Assembly: GCF_030161395.1 (NCBI RefSeq) | Contig: NZ_BSST01000001.1 | Coordinates: 1,798,001-1,862,000, forward strand | Source: Thalassotalea insulae | GTDB lineage: Bacteria > Pseudomonadota > Gammaproteobacteria > Enterobacterales > Alteromonadaceae | Direction: 5' to 3' | Length of the DNA stretch: 64,000 nt | In this document: positions 32,381-42,637 of the stretch, piece by piece | How the letters are laid out: each line of letters starts with the position of its first letter | Position numbering within the stretch: the first letter of the stretch is position 1 | Notes under the pieces: model-generated | The model's database searches: none | The model's input: the letters and a program-made list of their open reading frames with translations, nothing else | What the model was told of the DNA's origin: nothing | Position numbers and translations under genes: made by a program

Positions 32381-34054
32381 ATGAAATTAAAATCGAGTAC
32401 TTTACTGCTAAGCGCGGCATTAGCCTGTATACAAATTCCAGCAATTAGTTGGGCTGATAATCTATTCGGCACAGCAAACAATGGCTCCAGACAAGATGTA
32501 CTGCGTGGTTCTATTACCCCTGAACGCGCCTGGTGGGATTTAAGTCATTATGATTTAGCAATAAAAGTTGATCCAAAAAAACGTACCATTGCCGGTACCA
32601 ATACTATGTCGTACCGGGTCGTTGCGCCACAATCAGATATTCAAATTGAGTTACAAGCACCGATGAAACTAACTAAGGTCACACAAAATGGTGAAGTGCT
32701 TACGGTAAAAAAAGATGGTTACAGCTATTTTATTACCCCTAATGCTCAACAAACGCTTGGTTCGACTCAATCATTAGTGATGCACTTTTCCGGTCAGCCA
32801 ACCGTTGCCAAAAAAGCACCTTGGGATGGCGGCATCACCTGGAGTAAAGATAATAACGGCAACGATTTTATTGCCTCAAGTAATCAGGGCATTGGTGCCA
32901 GCATCTGGTGGCCAAATAAAGATCACGGTTATGATGAACCGGATAACGGCGTTGATATTCGCGTGGAAGTGCCTGAACATTTAGTCGATGTTTCCAATGG
33001 TCGCTTGATTGAAACCACTCACAACAAAAACGCCAAAACCAAAACTTATCACTGGCGTGTTATTAACCCAATTAACAATTATGGCGTGAATCTCAATATC
33101 GGCGACTACGTTCATTTTGGCGAAAAATATCAGGGTGAAAAAGGCCAGCTTGATATGGACTACTGGGTGTTGCGCGATAACTTAGCAAAAGCGAAAAAGC
33201 AATTTAAAGACGCTAAACGCACCGTCGAAGCGCTAGAGTACTGGTTTGGCCCGTATCCATTCTATGAAGACAGTTATAAATTGGTAGAAGCGCCTTACTT
33301 GGGCATGGAGCATCAAAGCTCAGTCACTTATGGCAATGGTTACCAAAATGGCTATTTAGGTCGAGATCGTAGTGACGCAGGACCTGGGATGTTATTCGAT
33401 TTTATAATTGTCCATGAATCTGGCCACGAATGGTTTGCTAACAATGTCACCAGTAAAGATATTGCGGATATGTGGATCCATGAGAGCTTTACTAACTACG
33501 CTGAAAGCTTATTCCTTGAATATCATTATGGTAAAGAGACCGCGTTCAAATATACCCGAGGCCAGCGACTTAACATCCAGAACCAGCAGCCAATAATCGG
33601 CCAATACAATATTCACAGCGAAGGTTCCAGTGACATGTACGATAAAGGCGGCAACATGTTACACACCATCCGTCAGCTAGTTAATGACGATAAAAAATGG
33701 CGTGAAATATTGCGTGGTATAGGTAAAACGTTTTACCATCAAACAGTGACCACAACACAAATAGAAAACTTTATCAGCGAGCAAGCCGGTATCGACTTAA
33801 GCAAGGTCTTTGACCAATACTTACGAGATAACCGCATACCAACATTAGAATATTACCTTAAAGACGATAAAATTCGCCTGCGCTGGAATAATGTTAAGCC
33901 TGGTTTTGATATGCCAGTTCGCGCTTTCATTAATGGCGAAGCAATTTGGTTGTCACCAACCACTCACTGGTCTGAAGTAACGATAAACCACAAAAATCCA
34001 AGCATAAAAGTCGACAGTAACTTCTATGTTTCTAGCCTAAATATTCAGGGCTAA
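32381..34054 (+). CDS. exported M1-family zinc metallopeptidase
   Basis: About 557 aa with a signal peptide (cleavage near SWA-D). The zinc site is HESGHEW at about residue 345, with the third ligand in WIHESF 19 residues on. The substrate-anchoring GAMEN motif reads YLGMEHQ. The protein ends after the M1 catalytic and a short C-terminal part, so it lacks the large helical domain of PepN. It probably releases N-terminal amino acids from peptides in the periplasm. ATG codons at 32375 and 32381 are both possible. Confidence 0.92.
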   Translation: MKLKSSTLLLSAALACIQIPAISWADNLFGTANNGSRQDVLRGSITPERAWWDLSHYDLAIKVDPKKRTIAGTNTMSYRVVAPQSDIQIELQAPMKLTKVTQNGEVLTVKKDGYSYFITPNAQQTLGSTQSLVMHFSGQPTVAKKAPWDGGITWSKDNNGNDFIASSNQGIGASIWWPNKDHGYDEPDNGVDIRVEVPEHLVDVSNGRLIETTHNKNAKTKTYHWRVINPINNYGVNLNIGDYVHFGEKYQGEKGQLDMDYWVLRDNLAKAKKQFKDAKRTVEALEYWFGPYPFYEDSYKLVEAPYLGMEHQSSVTYGNGYQNGYLGRDRSDAGPGMLFDFIIVHESGHEWFANNVTSKDIADMWIHESFTNYAESLFLEYHYGKETAFKYTRGQRLNIQNQQPIIGQYNIHSEGSSDMYDKGGNMLHTIRQLVNDDKKWREILRGIGKTFYHQTVTTTQIENFISEQAGIDLSKVFDQYLRDNRIPTLEYYLKDDKIRLRWNNVKPGFDMPVRAFINGEAIWLSPTTHWSEVTINHKNPSIKVDSNFYVSSLNIQG

Positions 34055-34284
34055 TTCACAGCACTAAATTGCAACATCTGGCACATACTCATTGTCAGGT
34101 GTTGCATCTTCCCTTCGTTAGTACCAAATTAAAAATAATCATTAAAATTCATTTACTTAAGAAATTACTAATCACTATTATCAACTAACTGGTTGACCAA
34201 TTTAGACATATGTACAAAAAGCTGGACAATGTTGCATTAGTTGATAAATTAGCAGAACTCACTAATAGTTTATGAACAGGTAAT

Positions 34285-35274
34285 TTGCTGAAGACATTGA
34301 TGAAGCGATATCGAAAATATCAATTAAGTTGTGCAATGTTCACATTGATGTGGCTCATTTGTTACCCCATATCCGCCAATGAAAAAGTTGATACTCCGAA
34401 AAGCGCACTTCATAAGATTTCATCCGTCTGTCTAACTTCACCATTTGACTGCTTGGAAAATATTGACTCCACCATTGAAATGGTGCCGCCAAAAAGCCGA
34501 GTATACTTTCAAATATTACAATATAAATATGAAGCGCTTTTAAATTTACAGCATATGGAACGGTTATATAATGAAACTAAATACTGGCTCAACCAACCAG
34601 AGTTGCCATTTTTATTTCAAATTTCAAACGCTATTTATTTCGCCAAGGCGGCATTAAGAATGGGAGATCAGCAAGGCAGCATTACCAGTTATCGCTTTGC
34701 GAAATCCTTACTTGGCCAGATGAACAATGAATACCCTTCGCCATTACGTTTAGTGCAGTTTGCCAATTTACAAATGCAATTATCAGAGTTCCAACAGGCC
34801 TATAAGTTATTGCTATCATTAAAACAGAAATACCCTAAAAGCCCCGATATCCACTTTATGCTAGAACTCAACGGCAATTTAGGCCATGCTGCCAATCAGC
34901 TCGGTAAAACCGAACAGGCGCTTACTCATTGGCAAGAATCAGTTAAATGGGCAGAGCAATTTGGCAATAAACAACAGCTTGCCGTTGTGCTATTTAATCT
35001 CGCTGATATTTATGAACAGCTACAGCAGTACCCTCAGGCACAACAAAATTTTACAGAGTCAGTAAAAGTGGCTTATCAAGCCGGTGATAAAATTAAGGCG
35101 AATCAAGCTAATTATCACTTAGTCAGGGTGCTAGCTAAACAACATAGGTTCTGTCAGGCACTGGCGCTTTATCGTACTCTAGATAAGGAGATACTACCGA
35201 GTAAGCCGATATATCCATTTAATGACTTGCCACAAATTTTAACTAACTGCACTACAGCACAAAAAGTTAATTGA
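34285..35274 (+). CDS. exported TPR-repeat protein, first of a tandem pair
   Basis: A 329-aa protein with an N-terminal hydrophobic segment (signal peptide or anchor) and tetratricopeptide-type helical repeats in the second half (LGHAANQLGKTEQALTHWQE; LADIYEQLQQYPQAQQNFTE). A Cys pair lies in VCLTSPFDCLENID. A TTG at 34285 has AGGT upstream; an ATG at 34300 is an alternative. It is followed after 4 bp by a close paralogue. I know no named family; TPR proteins usually mediate protein contacts. Confidence 0.7.
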   Translation: MLKTLMKRYRKYQLSCAMFTLMWLICYPISANEKVDTPKSALHKISSVCLTSPFDCLENIDSTIEMVPPKSRVYFQILQYKYEALLNLQHMERLYNETKYWLNQPELPFLFQISNAIYFAKAALRMGDQQGSITSYRFAKSLLGQMNNEYPSPLRLVQFANLQMQLSEFQQAYKLLLSLKQKYPKSPDIHFMLELNGNLGHAANQLGKTEQALTHWQESVKWAEQFGNKQQLAVVLFNLADIYEQLQQYPQAQQNFTESVKVAYQAGDKIKANQANYHLVRVLAKQHRFCQALALYRTLDKEILPSKPIYPFNDLPQILTNCTTAQKVN

Positions 35275-35278
35275 TAAT

Positions 35279-36244
35279 ATGAGAATAGCCATTTGTCGAA
35301 AAAAAGCCTTGTTACTATATGGATTATTAGTGATTTTCCTATGGTTAAGTAATTCTCGGGTACTGGCCGGACAAACGAAAAAAAACCCATCAACAAATCC
35401 GTTAAAAAAAATCACCGCTATCTGTTTACACTCGCCATTTGACTGTCTCGCTAATGTTGATCAAGTACTGCAACAAGTTCCGTCTAACAGCCGAGTTTAC
35501 TTTGAAGTGTTGCAATACAAGTATGAAGCGTTATTTAATCTGCAAAAAGATCAGCAGCTTTATCAGGAAACTCGGAAGTGGATTAACCGAACTGACCTAC
35601 CGTTTTTGTTTCAAATCACTAATGCTATTTACTTTGCTAAAACAGCATTAGCCTTTGACGATATTGAAGCTAGTAAGCAAAGTAAATTATTTGCTAAATC
35701 ACTGTTAGGGCAGATGAATAAAGAATACCCGTCTCCAATTCGTATTGTCCAGTTTGCTAATTTATTGATGGTATTAGAAGAATATCAACCAGCCTATCAG
35801 TTACTAACGAAATTAGTGGAAAAACACCCAAACAGTCCGGATAGCCGTTTTATGTTGGAACTTCATGGCAATATGGGGCATGTTGCCAATTACTTAAATC
35901 AACCTAAGCAAGCATTAATGCACTGGCTCGAAACGGTAAAATGGGCGGAAATTTTTGGTAATAAACAACAAATGGCAGTGGTATATTTTAATCTTGCGAA
36001 TACCTATGTTCGACTGAACAAATACTCCGCAGCGAATGATAACTTCAATAAAGCAATTATTACAGCCTCCGAAGCGGGCGACCTGATCAAGGCCAATCAA
36101 GCAAGGTATCATCTGGCGAATGTGTTGATAAAACAACAACAATATTGTCAAACTCATGCGATTATCACGCAAATCGACGAAGACAATTTACCCGCGAATT
36201 ATCAACTACAAAACCTGACCACTAACCTCAAGCTATGTAAATAG
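35279..36244 (+). CDS. exported TPR-repeat protein, second of a tandem pair
   Basis: A 321-aa paralogue of the preceding gene along its whole length; shared blocks include SRVYF, LQYKYEAL, LPFLFQI, NAIYF, FAKSLLGQMN, EYPSP, VQFANL and VKWAE. The N-terminal ~35 residues are a separate signal-like segment. The gene starts 4 bp after the first copy ends, so the pair is one operon born by tandem duplication. The function is unknown; the conserved CLHSPFDCL pair may form a disulfide. Confidence 0.7.
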   Translation: MRIAICRKKALLLYGLLVIFLWLSNSRVLAGQTKKNPSTNPLKKITAICLHSPFDCLANVDQVLQQVPSNSRVYFEVLQYKYEALFNLQKDQQLYQETRKWINRTDLPFLFQITNAIYFAKTALAFDDIEASKQSKLFAKSLLGQMNKEYPSPIRIVQFANLLMVLEEYQPAYQLLTKLVEKHPNSPDSRFMLELHGNMGHVANYLNQPKQALMHWLETVKWAEIFGNKQQMAVVYFNLANTYVRLNKYSAANDNFNKAIITASEAGDLIKANQARYHLANVLIKQQQYCQTHAIITQIDEDNLPANYQLQNLTTNLKLCK

Positions 36245-36269
36245 AAATCATAAAAAGCGATTAACCGAC

Positions 36270-36959
36270 TTAACCATTAGCCGCTTCCATAACTTGCAGA
36301 TAATGCGTTAAATTCTTTTCATTTGCTAACTCAAAAGACTGGGATAATTTTTGACAAGACTGGATACGATCAATGCGAAATTCTCGGTATGCCGATCGTA
36401 ACTGGCAATAAGCGACTAAAGTCCATTTAGCCCCCCAATAGACCAATCCCAAGGGTTCTATGGTTCGCTGTGACAGTTGCTGGTTAACATCTGTATATTC
36501 TATAGCTAACTGTTTTTGCTCAGTTATTGCACTACGTAATTGCTGGCTAAGTAGAGCTAACTCTGTATTTTTAAAATAATCTGGCACCACAATAGGTGAG
36601 TGCTGATTATTACCTTTCAGTTTATCTGGCAATATTGCGGTAATTTTATCCAATGCGGAATTTGCACCAACGGCTAACGCACTATCTCCCCATGTTTGTA
36701 CCATTTTTGAGCCAACTAGCAAGGCCAATAATTCCTCACTGGTAAACATTAAAGGAGGTAGTTCGAACCTAGCGTCAAGCCGATAGCCAACCCCTGCTTC
36801 CCCTTCAATTGGCACACCGGAAAGCATTAAGGCCTGGATATCCCGATAAATTGTCCGCTCTGATACCTCAAGGATTTCAGCCAGTTTACTTGCGGTGACA
36901 GCAAGACGACGACCTCTCAATAAAGTGATCAATTGAAATAATCGTTCCGCCTTGCGCAT
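36270..36959 (-). CDS. HTH and WYL domain regulator (YafY-like)
   Basis: A 229-aa protein with an N-terminal DeoR-type winged helix (LAEILEVSERTIYRDIQAL at residues ~26-44) and a WYL-type C-terminal domain (LAIEYTDVN, EPLGLVYWGAKWTLVAYC). WYL domains sense ligands, often nucleic-acid-derived. It is 24 bp downstream of a small ABM-fold gene on the same strand, probably its target or partner. Confidence 0.88.
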   Translation of the reverse strand: MRKAERLFQLITLLRGRRLAVTASKLAEILEVSERTIYRDIQALMLSGVPIEGEAGVGYRLDARFELPPLMFTSEELLALLVGSKMVQTWGDSALAVGANSALDKITAILPDKLKGNNQHSPIVVPDYFKNTELALLSQQLRSAITEQKQLAIEYTDVNQQLSQRTIEPLGLVYWGAKWTLVAYCQLRSAYREFRIDRIQSCQKLSQSFELANEKNLTHYLQVMEAANG

Positions 36960-36983
36960 AGCTTATCCTAACTCTCTGTTCTG

Positions 36984-37298
36984 TTACCCACCATCACAAC
37001 CGAATGATGCTAGCACGTTAACATGTTCAAGTTGAACCGATTCTTTCTCAATACACTGTACCATTTGCTGGCATTGTGGTGACTGGCGAAAAGCCTGTTG
37101 CCCCTGCTGCGCTGCTGCCATATCCTGCCAATAAACAATATCGATAAAGCGACCATCTGCTTTTTCACACAAAGAGCGGTACAGCATGCCTTTTTGCTCT
37201 CTTAAAAATTCATCCATCGGCTGATTAGCCGCTAAAAAATCATCCTTGGTATAACCTTTTGCCAAAGTAAAATTAACAATTTCTACAACGTTCGTCAT
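36984..37298 (-). CDS. ABM-fold (dimeric ferredoxin-like) small protein
   Basis: A 104-aa protein starting MTNVVEIVNF after a strong AAGGAG. The pattern EIVNFTLAKG...FLREQKGMLYRSLCE...IVYWQDMAAAQQG follows the antibiotic biosynthesis monooxygenase fold, where small dimers handle diverse aromatic or haem-like substrates. A longer frame to 37343 lacks a ribosome binding site. It is paired with the WYL regulator gene. The substrate is unknown. Confidence 0.75.
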   Translation of the reverse strand: MTNVVEIVNFTLAKGYTKDDFLAANQPMDEFLREQKGMLYRSLCEKADGRFIDIVYWQDMAAAQQGQQAFRQSPQCQQMVQCIEKESVQLEHVNVLASFGCDGG

Positions 37299-37393
37299 GT
37301 GTTTCTCCTTAATATTTGTCAGAACAACAACATGATAAGACACAGCTACTGACAGCGTAGTGTCAGTAGCCTTTATATAAATGCGATAAATGA

Positions 37394-38557
37394 TTAATCC
37401 AATTGGTAATGGTTGACAATTAGCGCCAATATGCCAGCTACTTTATCTTCTGCTGAATCCCCGGCATTGGATAGAATGATCACCATTAAACCCGAGTCTT
37501 TTACCAGCGCTATTTGTGATTTAAAACCGTCATTTGAGCCATCATGGAATACATACAATTGATTACTCTGAGTCATTTCATCCACTCCCCAACCAAAACC
37601 ATAATGGCTACCATCACTAAACGTTGATTGAATACTTAACATTAAATCAAGTGAATACTCGCTAATGATTTGTTGTGCTATCAAGGCATTCAGTAATCGC
37701 CATAAATCATTAGCCGAAGAAACCTGTCCACTGGCACCGTTAATATAAAGTTCAGTGCCATACATTAAGTAACTTTCTCCATAATTTAGTGCTTCATTAA
37801 CTAAATGCTCAGTACCTTGATCAATAACGTAGCTATTGGCTAAGGCTAATGGTGAAAACAGCTGTTCAGTCATAAAGTGAGAGAAACTCTTGCCGCTAAC
37901 ACGTTCAATAATAGTCGCCAACAATGAAAAATTAGTATTACTGTATTGTGCCTGACTATTTGGCGAAAATTCGAGTTCAGGGTGATTGATAAAGTATTCA
38001 AGCACCCGTTGATTATCTAGCCCCTCCAGCCAATCCCAGCCGAGAGCAGAAATAAACTCGTCAGTAAAAAAGTTCGGGATACCGGACTGATGGCTAAGTA
38101 AACTGGCAATTGTGACTTGCTTCCAGCTTGGGTCTAATTCAGGTAAATATGTTAAAATAGAATCACTAAGTGTCAGTTTACCTTGCTCAATTAAGATAAA
38201 CACCGCAATAGCGGTAAAAGGTTTACTCACAGATGCCAATCGAAATGGTGTGTCTTGATCAACCGTCAAATTTTCAGCTTTATTCGCCAGTCCAGCCTGT
38301 CCTTGATAAATTTTATTTTCGCCTTCAGCCACCAGCACCGCAATTCCTGCATCAGACGCAGAAAAATTGTCGGCTAAATATTGATCGACTTGCTCTGATA
38401 ATGGCAGAGTATCAACAACCTCTTTAGGATCTATCACCACATTATGTTGTGAACTGGAATTGCTACTATTTCCGCAAGCAGCAAGAAATAACACTAATAA
38501 TAAGTTGGTAAAAAAAGTTTTACGGTTTAATAAAACGTCAGGTGCTCGATAATCCAC
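37394..38557 (-). CDS. lipoprotein serine hydrolase of the beta-lactamase/DD-peptidase fold
   Basis: A 387-aa protein with a lipobox LAAC (Cys28) after a hydrophobic stretch and a short Ser/Asn-rich linker. The catalytic SVSK (Ser109, Lys112) and the YSN motif (in QYSNTNF) match class C/EstB-type serine hydrolases, and HDGSN near the end stands for the KTG-like third motif. It is probably an esterase or D-aminopeptidase held at a membrane. The substrate is unknown. Confidence 0.85.
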   Translation of the reverse strand: MDYRAPDVLLNRKTFFTNLLLVLFLAACGNSSNSSSQHNVVIDPKEVVDTLPLSEQVDQYLADNFSASDAGIAVLVAEGENKIYQGQAGLANKAENLTVDQDTPFRLASVSKPFTAIAVFILIEQGKLTLSDSILTYLPELDPSWKQVTIASLLSHQSGIPNFFTDEFISALGWDWLEGLDNQRVLEYFINHPELEFSPNSQAQYSNTNFSLLATIIERVSGKSFSHFMTEQLFSPLALANSYVIDQGTEHLVNEALNYGESYLMYGTELYINGASGQVSSANDLWRLLNALIAQQIISEYSLDLMLSIQSTFSDGSHYGFGWGVDEMTQSNQLYVFHDGSNDGFKSQIALVKDSGLMVIILSNAGDSAEDKVAGILALIVNHYQLD

Positions 38558-38664
38558 TTCTGTTCCTTAGCAATAAATATTTTTCACCAATTTTGGCATA
38601 AGCTAAGGGCGTTAAAAGGAAATTCATTGCTCACTTCCCTCAATGGGCAATGAAATTCTCGACG

Positions 38665-39783
38665 CTAAGAAAACTGCGCCCGATACTCTTTTGGTGACAT
38701 ATTGACATACTGCTTGAATAAGCGATTAAAGGTAGATGAAGATTTTATCCCTGATTCATAAGCTATAATTTCTAGCTTTTCACGAGCACTTTGTGGTTGT
38801 TGTAAGCGACGTTTTATCTGCTCTATTCGATACTGATTAATCAATTCATAAAACGTTCTATTCAACCGATGATTAATAATATAAGTCAGTTCTTTAGGTT
38901 TCATCGCTAGCTTTTCAGCAAGTTGCTGCAAATTTAGCTGAGGGTCAAGATAAGGTTTTTCTTGTTCCATCAAAGCGACTAACGCCTGCTGCTGAGCTAT
39001 CAGCTGTTGTTCATCTTTATGCAAATAGGATTCTGATGTCTTGGGGATCACCAAATTAAATAATTGCGGATGCAGTAGGCAATAGTAGCCGAGTATGAAA
39101 ATAGATAAACTGATCGACAACCAAAACAGCTCTAATGCTTGTTGCGAGCGAGCCTGTTTAAATAACTCTATATCAGCGCTGAAAAATATTAACCAAATCA
39201 GCGTAATGATGGCGATAACAGATAGTAAAATAAATAAAAATTTAAGACTTACTTGTTCATTGCCAGCATAATAATTTTTAGCCGTTTGCTTTGCCTGATA
39301 CAAAAGGTGAGTACTACAAATAATATAAGCAAATAGTAACAATAAAATCACCGCTTGCAGCACACTAACAAATATCATCAGGGTCGGATAATTCTTCAAT
39401 TGAGTGCGATCGACAATGTCAAAACCTAATCCAGCAATCACTAAAAATAATAGATATCCCGCGGCAGGTAAAAAATGATAGTACTCTAAGTGATTGCGTG
39501 CTGACGTTTGCTTAACCATACGTACAACAAATAAATACAAACTAGGCCCTAATAAAGGCACTAGAGCACTACTTAAGGTAAATAAAAATGAGAATTTGAC
39601 GCTAAATTCTGTCATTTCAGCGATATTTCTTAACATTAATAAAGAGAATACGCCAACAAATGCACTTAAATAACTTACCGCTGTTTTATGGGTAAGGCGT
39701 CGGTCAGCTAACAGAATGAACGCGAGTATAATGCCGTGGATACCGCCAAACAATATAGTTGATTGTAATAAGGTAAGAGACAT
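38665..39783 (-). CDS. membrane-bound AraC-family regulator
   Basis: A 372-aa protein with about seven membrane helices in residues 1-240 and an AraC-type DNA-binding domain in the last ~100 (LAEKLAMKPKELTYIINHRL; ESGIKSSSTFNRLFKQYV; SPKEYR). Such 7TM-AraC proteins sense signals at the membrane. The target is not evident; a serine-hydrolase gene follows on the same strand. Confidence 0.88.
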   Translation of the reverse strand: MSLTLLQSTILFGGIHGIILAFILLADRRLTHKTAVSYLSAFVGVFSLLMLRNIAEMTEFSVKFSFLFTLSSALVPLLGPSLYLFVVRMVKQTSARNHLEYYHFLPAAGYLLFLVIAGLGFDIVDRTQLKNYPTLMIFVSVLQAVILLLLFAYIICSTHLLYQAKQTAKNYYAGNEQVSLKFLFILLSVIAIITLIWLIFFSADIELFKQARSQQALELFWLSISLSIFILGYYCLLHPQLFNLVIPKTSESYLHKDEQQLIAQQQALVALMEQEKPYLDPQLNLQQLAEKLAMKPKELTYIINHRLNRTFYELINQYRIEQIKRRLQQPQSAREKLEIIAYESGIKSSSTFNRLFKQYVNMSPKEYRAQFS

Positions 39784-39882
39784 TGCCGATACTTAACAGA
39801 TCTATTTATTAGCATTCAGTTTAAGGTGTTCTTTTTATAATGTCTATTTTATCAACAACTTCCAGATATTATCTTTCTGCTA

Positions 39883-40323
39883 TTAACGGGTGGTTTGGGT
39901 ATAAAACTCCGCAATATACTTACCGCCTTTAATTTCAAGGATCAGCCGTAGTTTATAGCTATCGCCTTTATTAGCAATATAGCTACCTAACGGGGTTTCC
40001 CGACGCCAGTAATAGGGGTTATCTTTCATACCAAGTTGATAATGACTCGCCTGATTTTGCTTATTCACTAAAAACAGGGTCGCCGTATCTAATGGGTAAG
40101 TGGAATTCACGGTAGTAATGCCACCTTCATCCATAATATTGACTTCAAATTCACCAGATTTAAGCTCACAATGCTGATTCTTCACGTCACAATGGCCAAA
40201 TGGTACTAATTCGATAATTCTATTTTCACTGGCTTGATGCTCTAAATATAAGTCTGATAAAACAAAGCCACCTAAAATTAAAAACGGCGCTAATAGCAGC
40301 GCAAGTTTGCTATGACGATTCAT
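39883..40323 (-). CDS. membrane-anchored periplasmic protein of unknown function
   Basis: A 146-aa protein with one N-terminal membrane segment (residues 7-27) and a beta-rich periplasmic part with a Cys pair (GHCDVKNQHCELKSGEFEV). It resembles small conserved proteins of marine gammaproteobacteria that I cannot name. It stands alone, upstream of the symporter gene terminator. Confidence 0.65.
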   Translation of the reverse strand: MNRHSKLALLLAPFLILGGFVLSDLYLEHQASENRIIELVPFGHCDVKNQHCELKSGEFEVNIMDEGGITTVNSTYPLDTATLFLVNKQNQASHYQLGMKDNPYYWRRETPLGSYIANKGDSYKLRLILEIKGGKYIAEFYTQTTR

Positions 40324-40401
40324 AATACTCCTATGAGGTCGATATTAATTAACGCTCTCATTTAAAAACAACCAACCAATTCCCATTCACTTGCCAAAAA
40401 T

Positions 40402-40432
40402 TTAAGGCTCCATCATTAGATAGGAGCCTTAT
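40402..40432 (-). terminator. intrinsic terminator of the symporter operon
   Basis: AAGGCTCC/GGAGCCTT stem (40404-40411, 40423-40430) followed on the minus strand by an A/T run ending in five T. Confidence 0.8.
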
Positions 40433-40452
40433 ACTTAAATGCACGTCACAGA

Positions 40453-42192
40453 TTAATGGTCGTGCGCGGTAGCCACTTCACCATGTGGTGTCCTAAAGTT
40501 CATGACCATATCCTGGATGTTTTGCGGTGCTGCAGCTGTTAGTTTTAATACAGTAAAGGCAACGGTAAAGTTCACCACTGCGCCTACTGCACCAAAGGCA
40601 TTAGGTGAAATACCCAAGAACCAGTTAGCCCCCATATCTCCTAAGAACGAGGTACCAGGGATAAACATAATGCCTTTATGCTGAAATACGTACAGCATAG
40701 TAACACCAATACCTGAACACATACCCCAGATAGCCGCCTTGCTATTCATGCGCTTCGAAAAAATCCCCATCATCAATACTGGGAAAATACTCGATGCCGC
40801 TAAACCAAAGGCCAGGGCGACAGTGCCGGCGGCAAAGCCCGGCGGATTGAGTCCAAGGTAACCTGCCAGTAATATCGACAAGGTCATGACAATGCGACTG
40901 GCGAGCAACTCATTTTTCTCTGACATATCTGGTGTTAATACCCCTTTCATTAAATCATGAGAAATTGAAGAGGATATTGCCAGCAATAAACCAGCAGCAG
41001 TAGAAAGCGCAGCAGCCAGCCCCCCGGCTGCCACTAATGCGATCACCCAGTTAGGTAAGTTCGCAATGGCCGGATTCGCTAATACCATAATGTCACGGTC
41101 AACTTTCACCATTTCATTCTTATCAGGATCAGCAACATACTGTACTTTACCGTCACCATTTTTATCTTCAAACTTCAATAAGCCAGTTTTTTCCCAATCT
41201 TTAAACCATTGAGGGCGTTCATCATAGGCTAAGTTTTGCCCCGCTGCAGGTTCAATAGTATTCATCAAATTAAAGCGAGCCATAGCTCCAACAGCTGGTG
41301 CTACGGTATAAAGTAAAGCAATAAATACTAACGCATATCCAGCCGAAGAACGTGCTGCCTGCACACTAGGAACAGTAAAGAAGCGCATAATAACGTGTGG
41401 TAGACCTGCGGTACCTATCATTAATGATAAGGTATAAGCGAACATATTTAAGGTCCCGCCCATATTATCTGTAGTGTATTCCTTAAAACCTAAATCCGTT
41501 ACCACCATATCGAGTTTATCGAGTAAGTAGACACCACTGCCATCCGCCAAGGTCGAACCTAAACCAAGCTGCGGAATAGGATTACCGGTTAGTTGCAATG
41601 AAATAAACACCGCAGGAATAGTGTAGGCAAAGATAAGCACACAATATTGGGCAATTTGAGTGTAAGTAATACCTTTCATACCACCTAGTACCGCATAGAC
41701 AAACACCACCCCCATACCGATATAGAGACCCATGTCATATTCCACTTCCAGAAAGCGAGAAAATGCCACACCAACCCCTTTCATTTGGCCGATAATATAC
41801 GTTAATGACGCAATAATCAGGCAAATCACCGCAACAATACGGGCGGTTTTTGAATAAAAGCGGTCACCAATAAATTCAGGCACGGTAAACTTGCCATGCT
41901 TACGCATATAAGGAGCTAAACACATAGCTAACAACACATAGCCACCAGTCCAGCCCATTAAAAATACTGAGCCACCATAACCTAAAAAGGCAATCAATCC
42001 GGCCATAGAAATAAACGATGCCGCACTCATCCAGTCAGCACCGATCGCCATACCATTTTGCAATGGCGTGACTCCACCACCAGCCGCATAAAACTCGCTA
42101 GTTGAGCCGGCACGCGCCCACCAGGCGATACCAAAATACAAGGCAAAAGAGCCAAATACCGCAATGTAGGTATAGAGTTTTAATTCATCCAT
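40453..42192 (-). CDS. sodium:solute symporter, ActP-like (VC_2705 type)
   Basis: A 579-aa membrane protein of the SSS family with 12-14 helices, MDELKLYTYIAV start and FYAAGGGVTPLQNG. It co-occurs with a DUF4212 protein, as the acetate/small monocarboxylate symporters of this branch do. A loop at about residue 300-330 contains DKNGDGKVQY, an EF-hand-like calcium site. The start at 42192 has AGGAG seven bases upstream; the overlapping ATG at 42198 is too close to that site. The substrate is probably acetate or a related acid. Confidence 0.9.
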   Translation of the reverse strand: MDELKLYTYIAVFGSFALYFGIAWWARAGSTSEFYAAGGGVTPLQNGMAIGADWMSAASFISMAGLIAFLGYGGSVFLMGWTGGYVLLAMCLAPYMRKHGKFTVPEFIGDRFYSKTARIVAVICLIIASLTYIIGQMKGVGVAFSRFLEVEYDMGLYIGMGVVFVYAVLGGMKGITYTQIAQYCVLIFAYTIPAVFISLQLTGNPIPQLGLGSTLADGSGVYLLDKLDMVVTDLGFKEYTTDNMGGTLNMFAYTLSLMIGTAGLPHVIMRFFTVPSVQAARSSAGYALVFIALLYTVAPAVGAMARFNLMNTIEPAAGQNLAYDERPQWFKDWEKTGLLKFEDKNGDGKVQYVADPDKNEMVKVDRDIMVLANPAIANLPNWVIALVAAGGLAAALSTAAGLLLAISSSISHDLMKGVLTPDMSEKNELLASRIVMTLSILLAGYLGLNPPGFAAGTVALAFGLAASSIFPVLMMGIFSKRMNSKAAIWGMCSGIGVTMLYVFQHKGIMFIPGTSFLGDMGANWFLGISPNAFGAVGAVVNFTVAFTVLKLTAAAPQNIQDMVMNFRTPHGEVATAHDH

Positions 42193-42194
42193 TA

Positions 42195-42443
42195 TCATTC
42201 TCCTACATTGTATTTTTTGTCTAACTCATTCATTTTTTTGGTATACCAAAAAATCAGAGCAACGAAGGTATAAATTGAGCCTTGTTGTGCAAACCAGAAA
42301 CCCAGTTTGTACCCACCTAGCCGAATAGCATTTAATGGTTCTACCAGCAATAAACCAAAACCAAATGACACCACGAACCAGATAGCAAGACAGATGAATA
42401 TTAGGCGAAGATTTTCTTGCCAATATGAAACTTTGTCTTCCAT
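42195..42443 (-). CDS. DUF4212 small membrane protein
   Basis: An 82-aa protein with two membrane helices and the GFWFAQQGSIYTFV signature. It is the small partner always found before ActP-like symporters of this type and is probably a subunit. GGAG precedes the ATG. Confidence 0.9.
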   Translation of the reverse strand: MEDKVSYWQENLRLIFICLAIWFVVSFGFGLLLVEPLNAIRLGGYKLGFWFAQQGSIYTFVALIFWYTKKMNELDKKYNVGE

Positions 42444-42637
42444 TGTTTTCTCCTAGCATTGGGCTTTATTGCCCATTAATACACGTTTGTTGTTTTTGTA
42501 CGTGTTTATTTACCTGTTATATCAATAGCAAGATTTTTTCTGGTACTTCTTTCATCTTAAGCTAGAGCAATGAAAATACCGATTGAAAATCTTTGCTAGC
42601 TTAAACACTAACAAGGTTTGCTAATTTCAGGTATTAC

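Noticed and set aside
40453..42192. EF-hand-like loop in the symporter as a novel fusion.
   Set aside because: From memory, the DKNGDGK-type insertion is a normal trait of this symporter branch.
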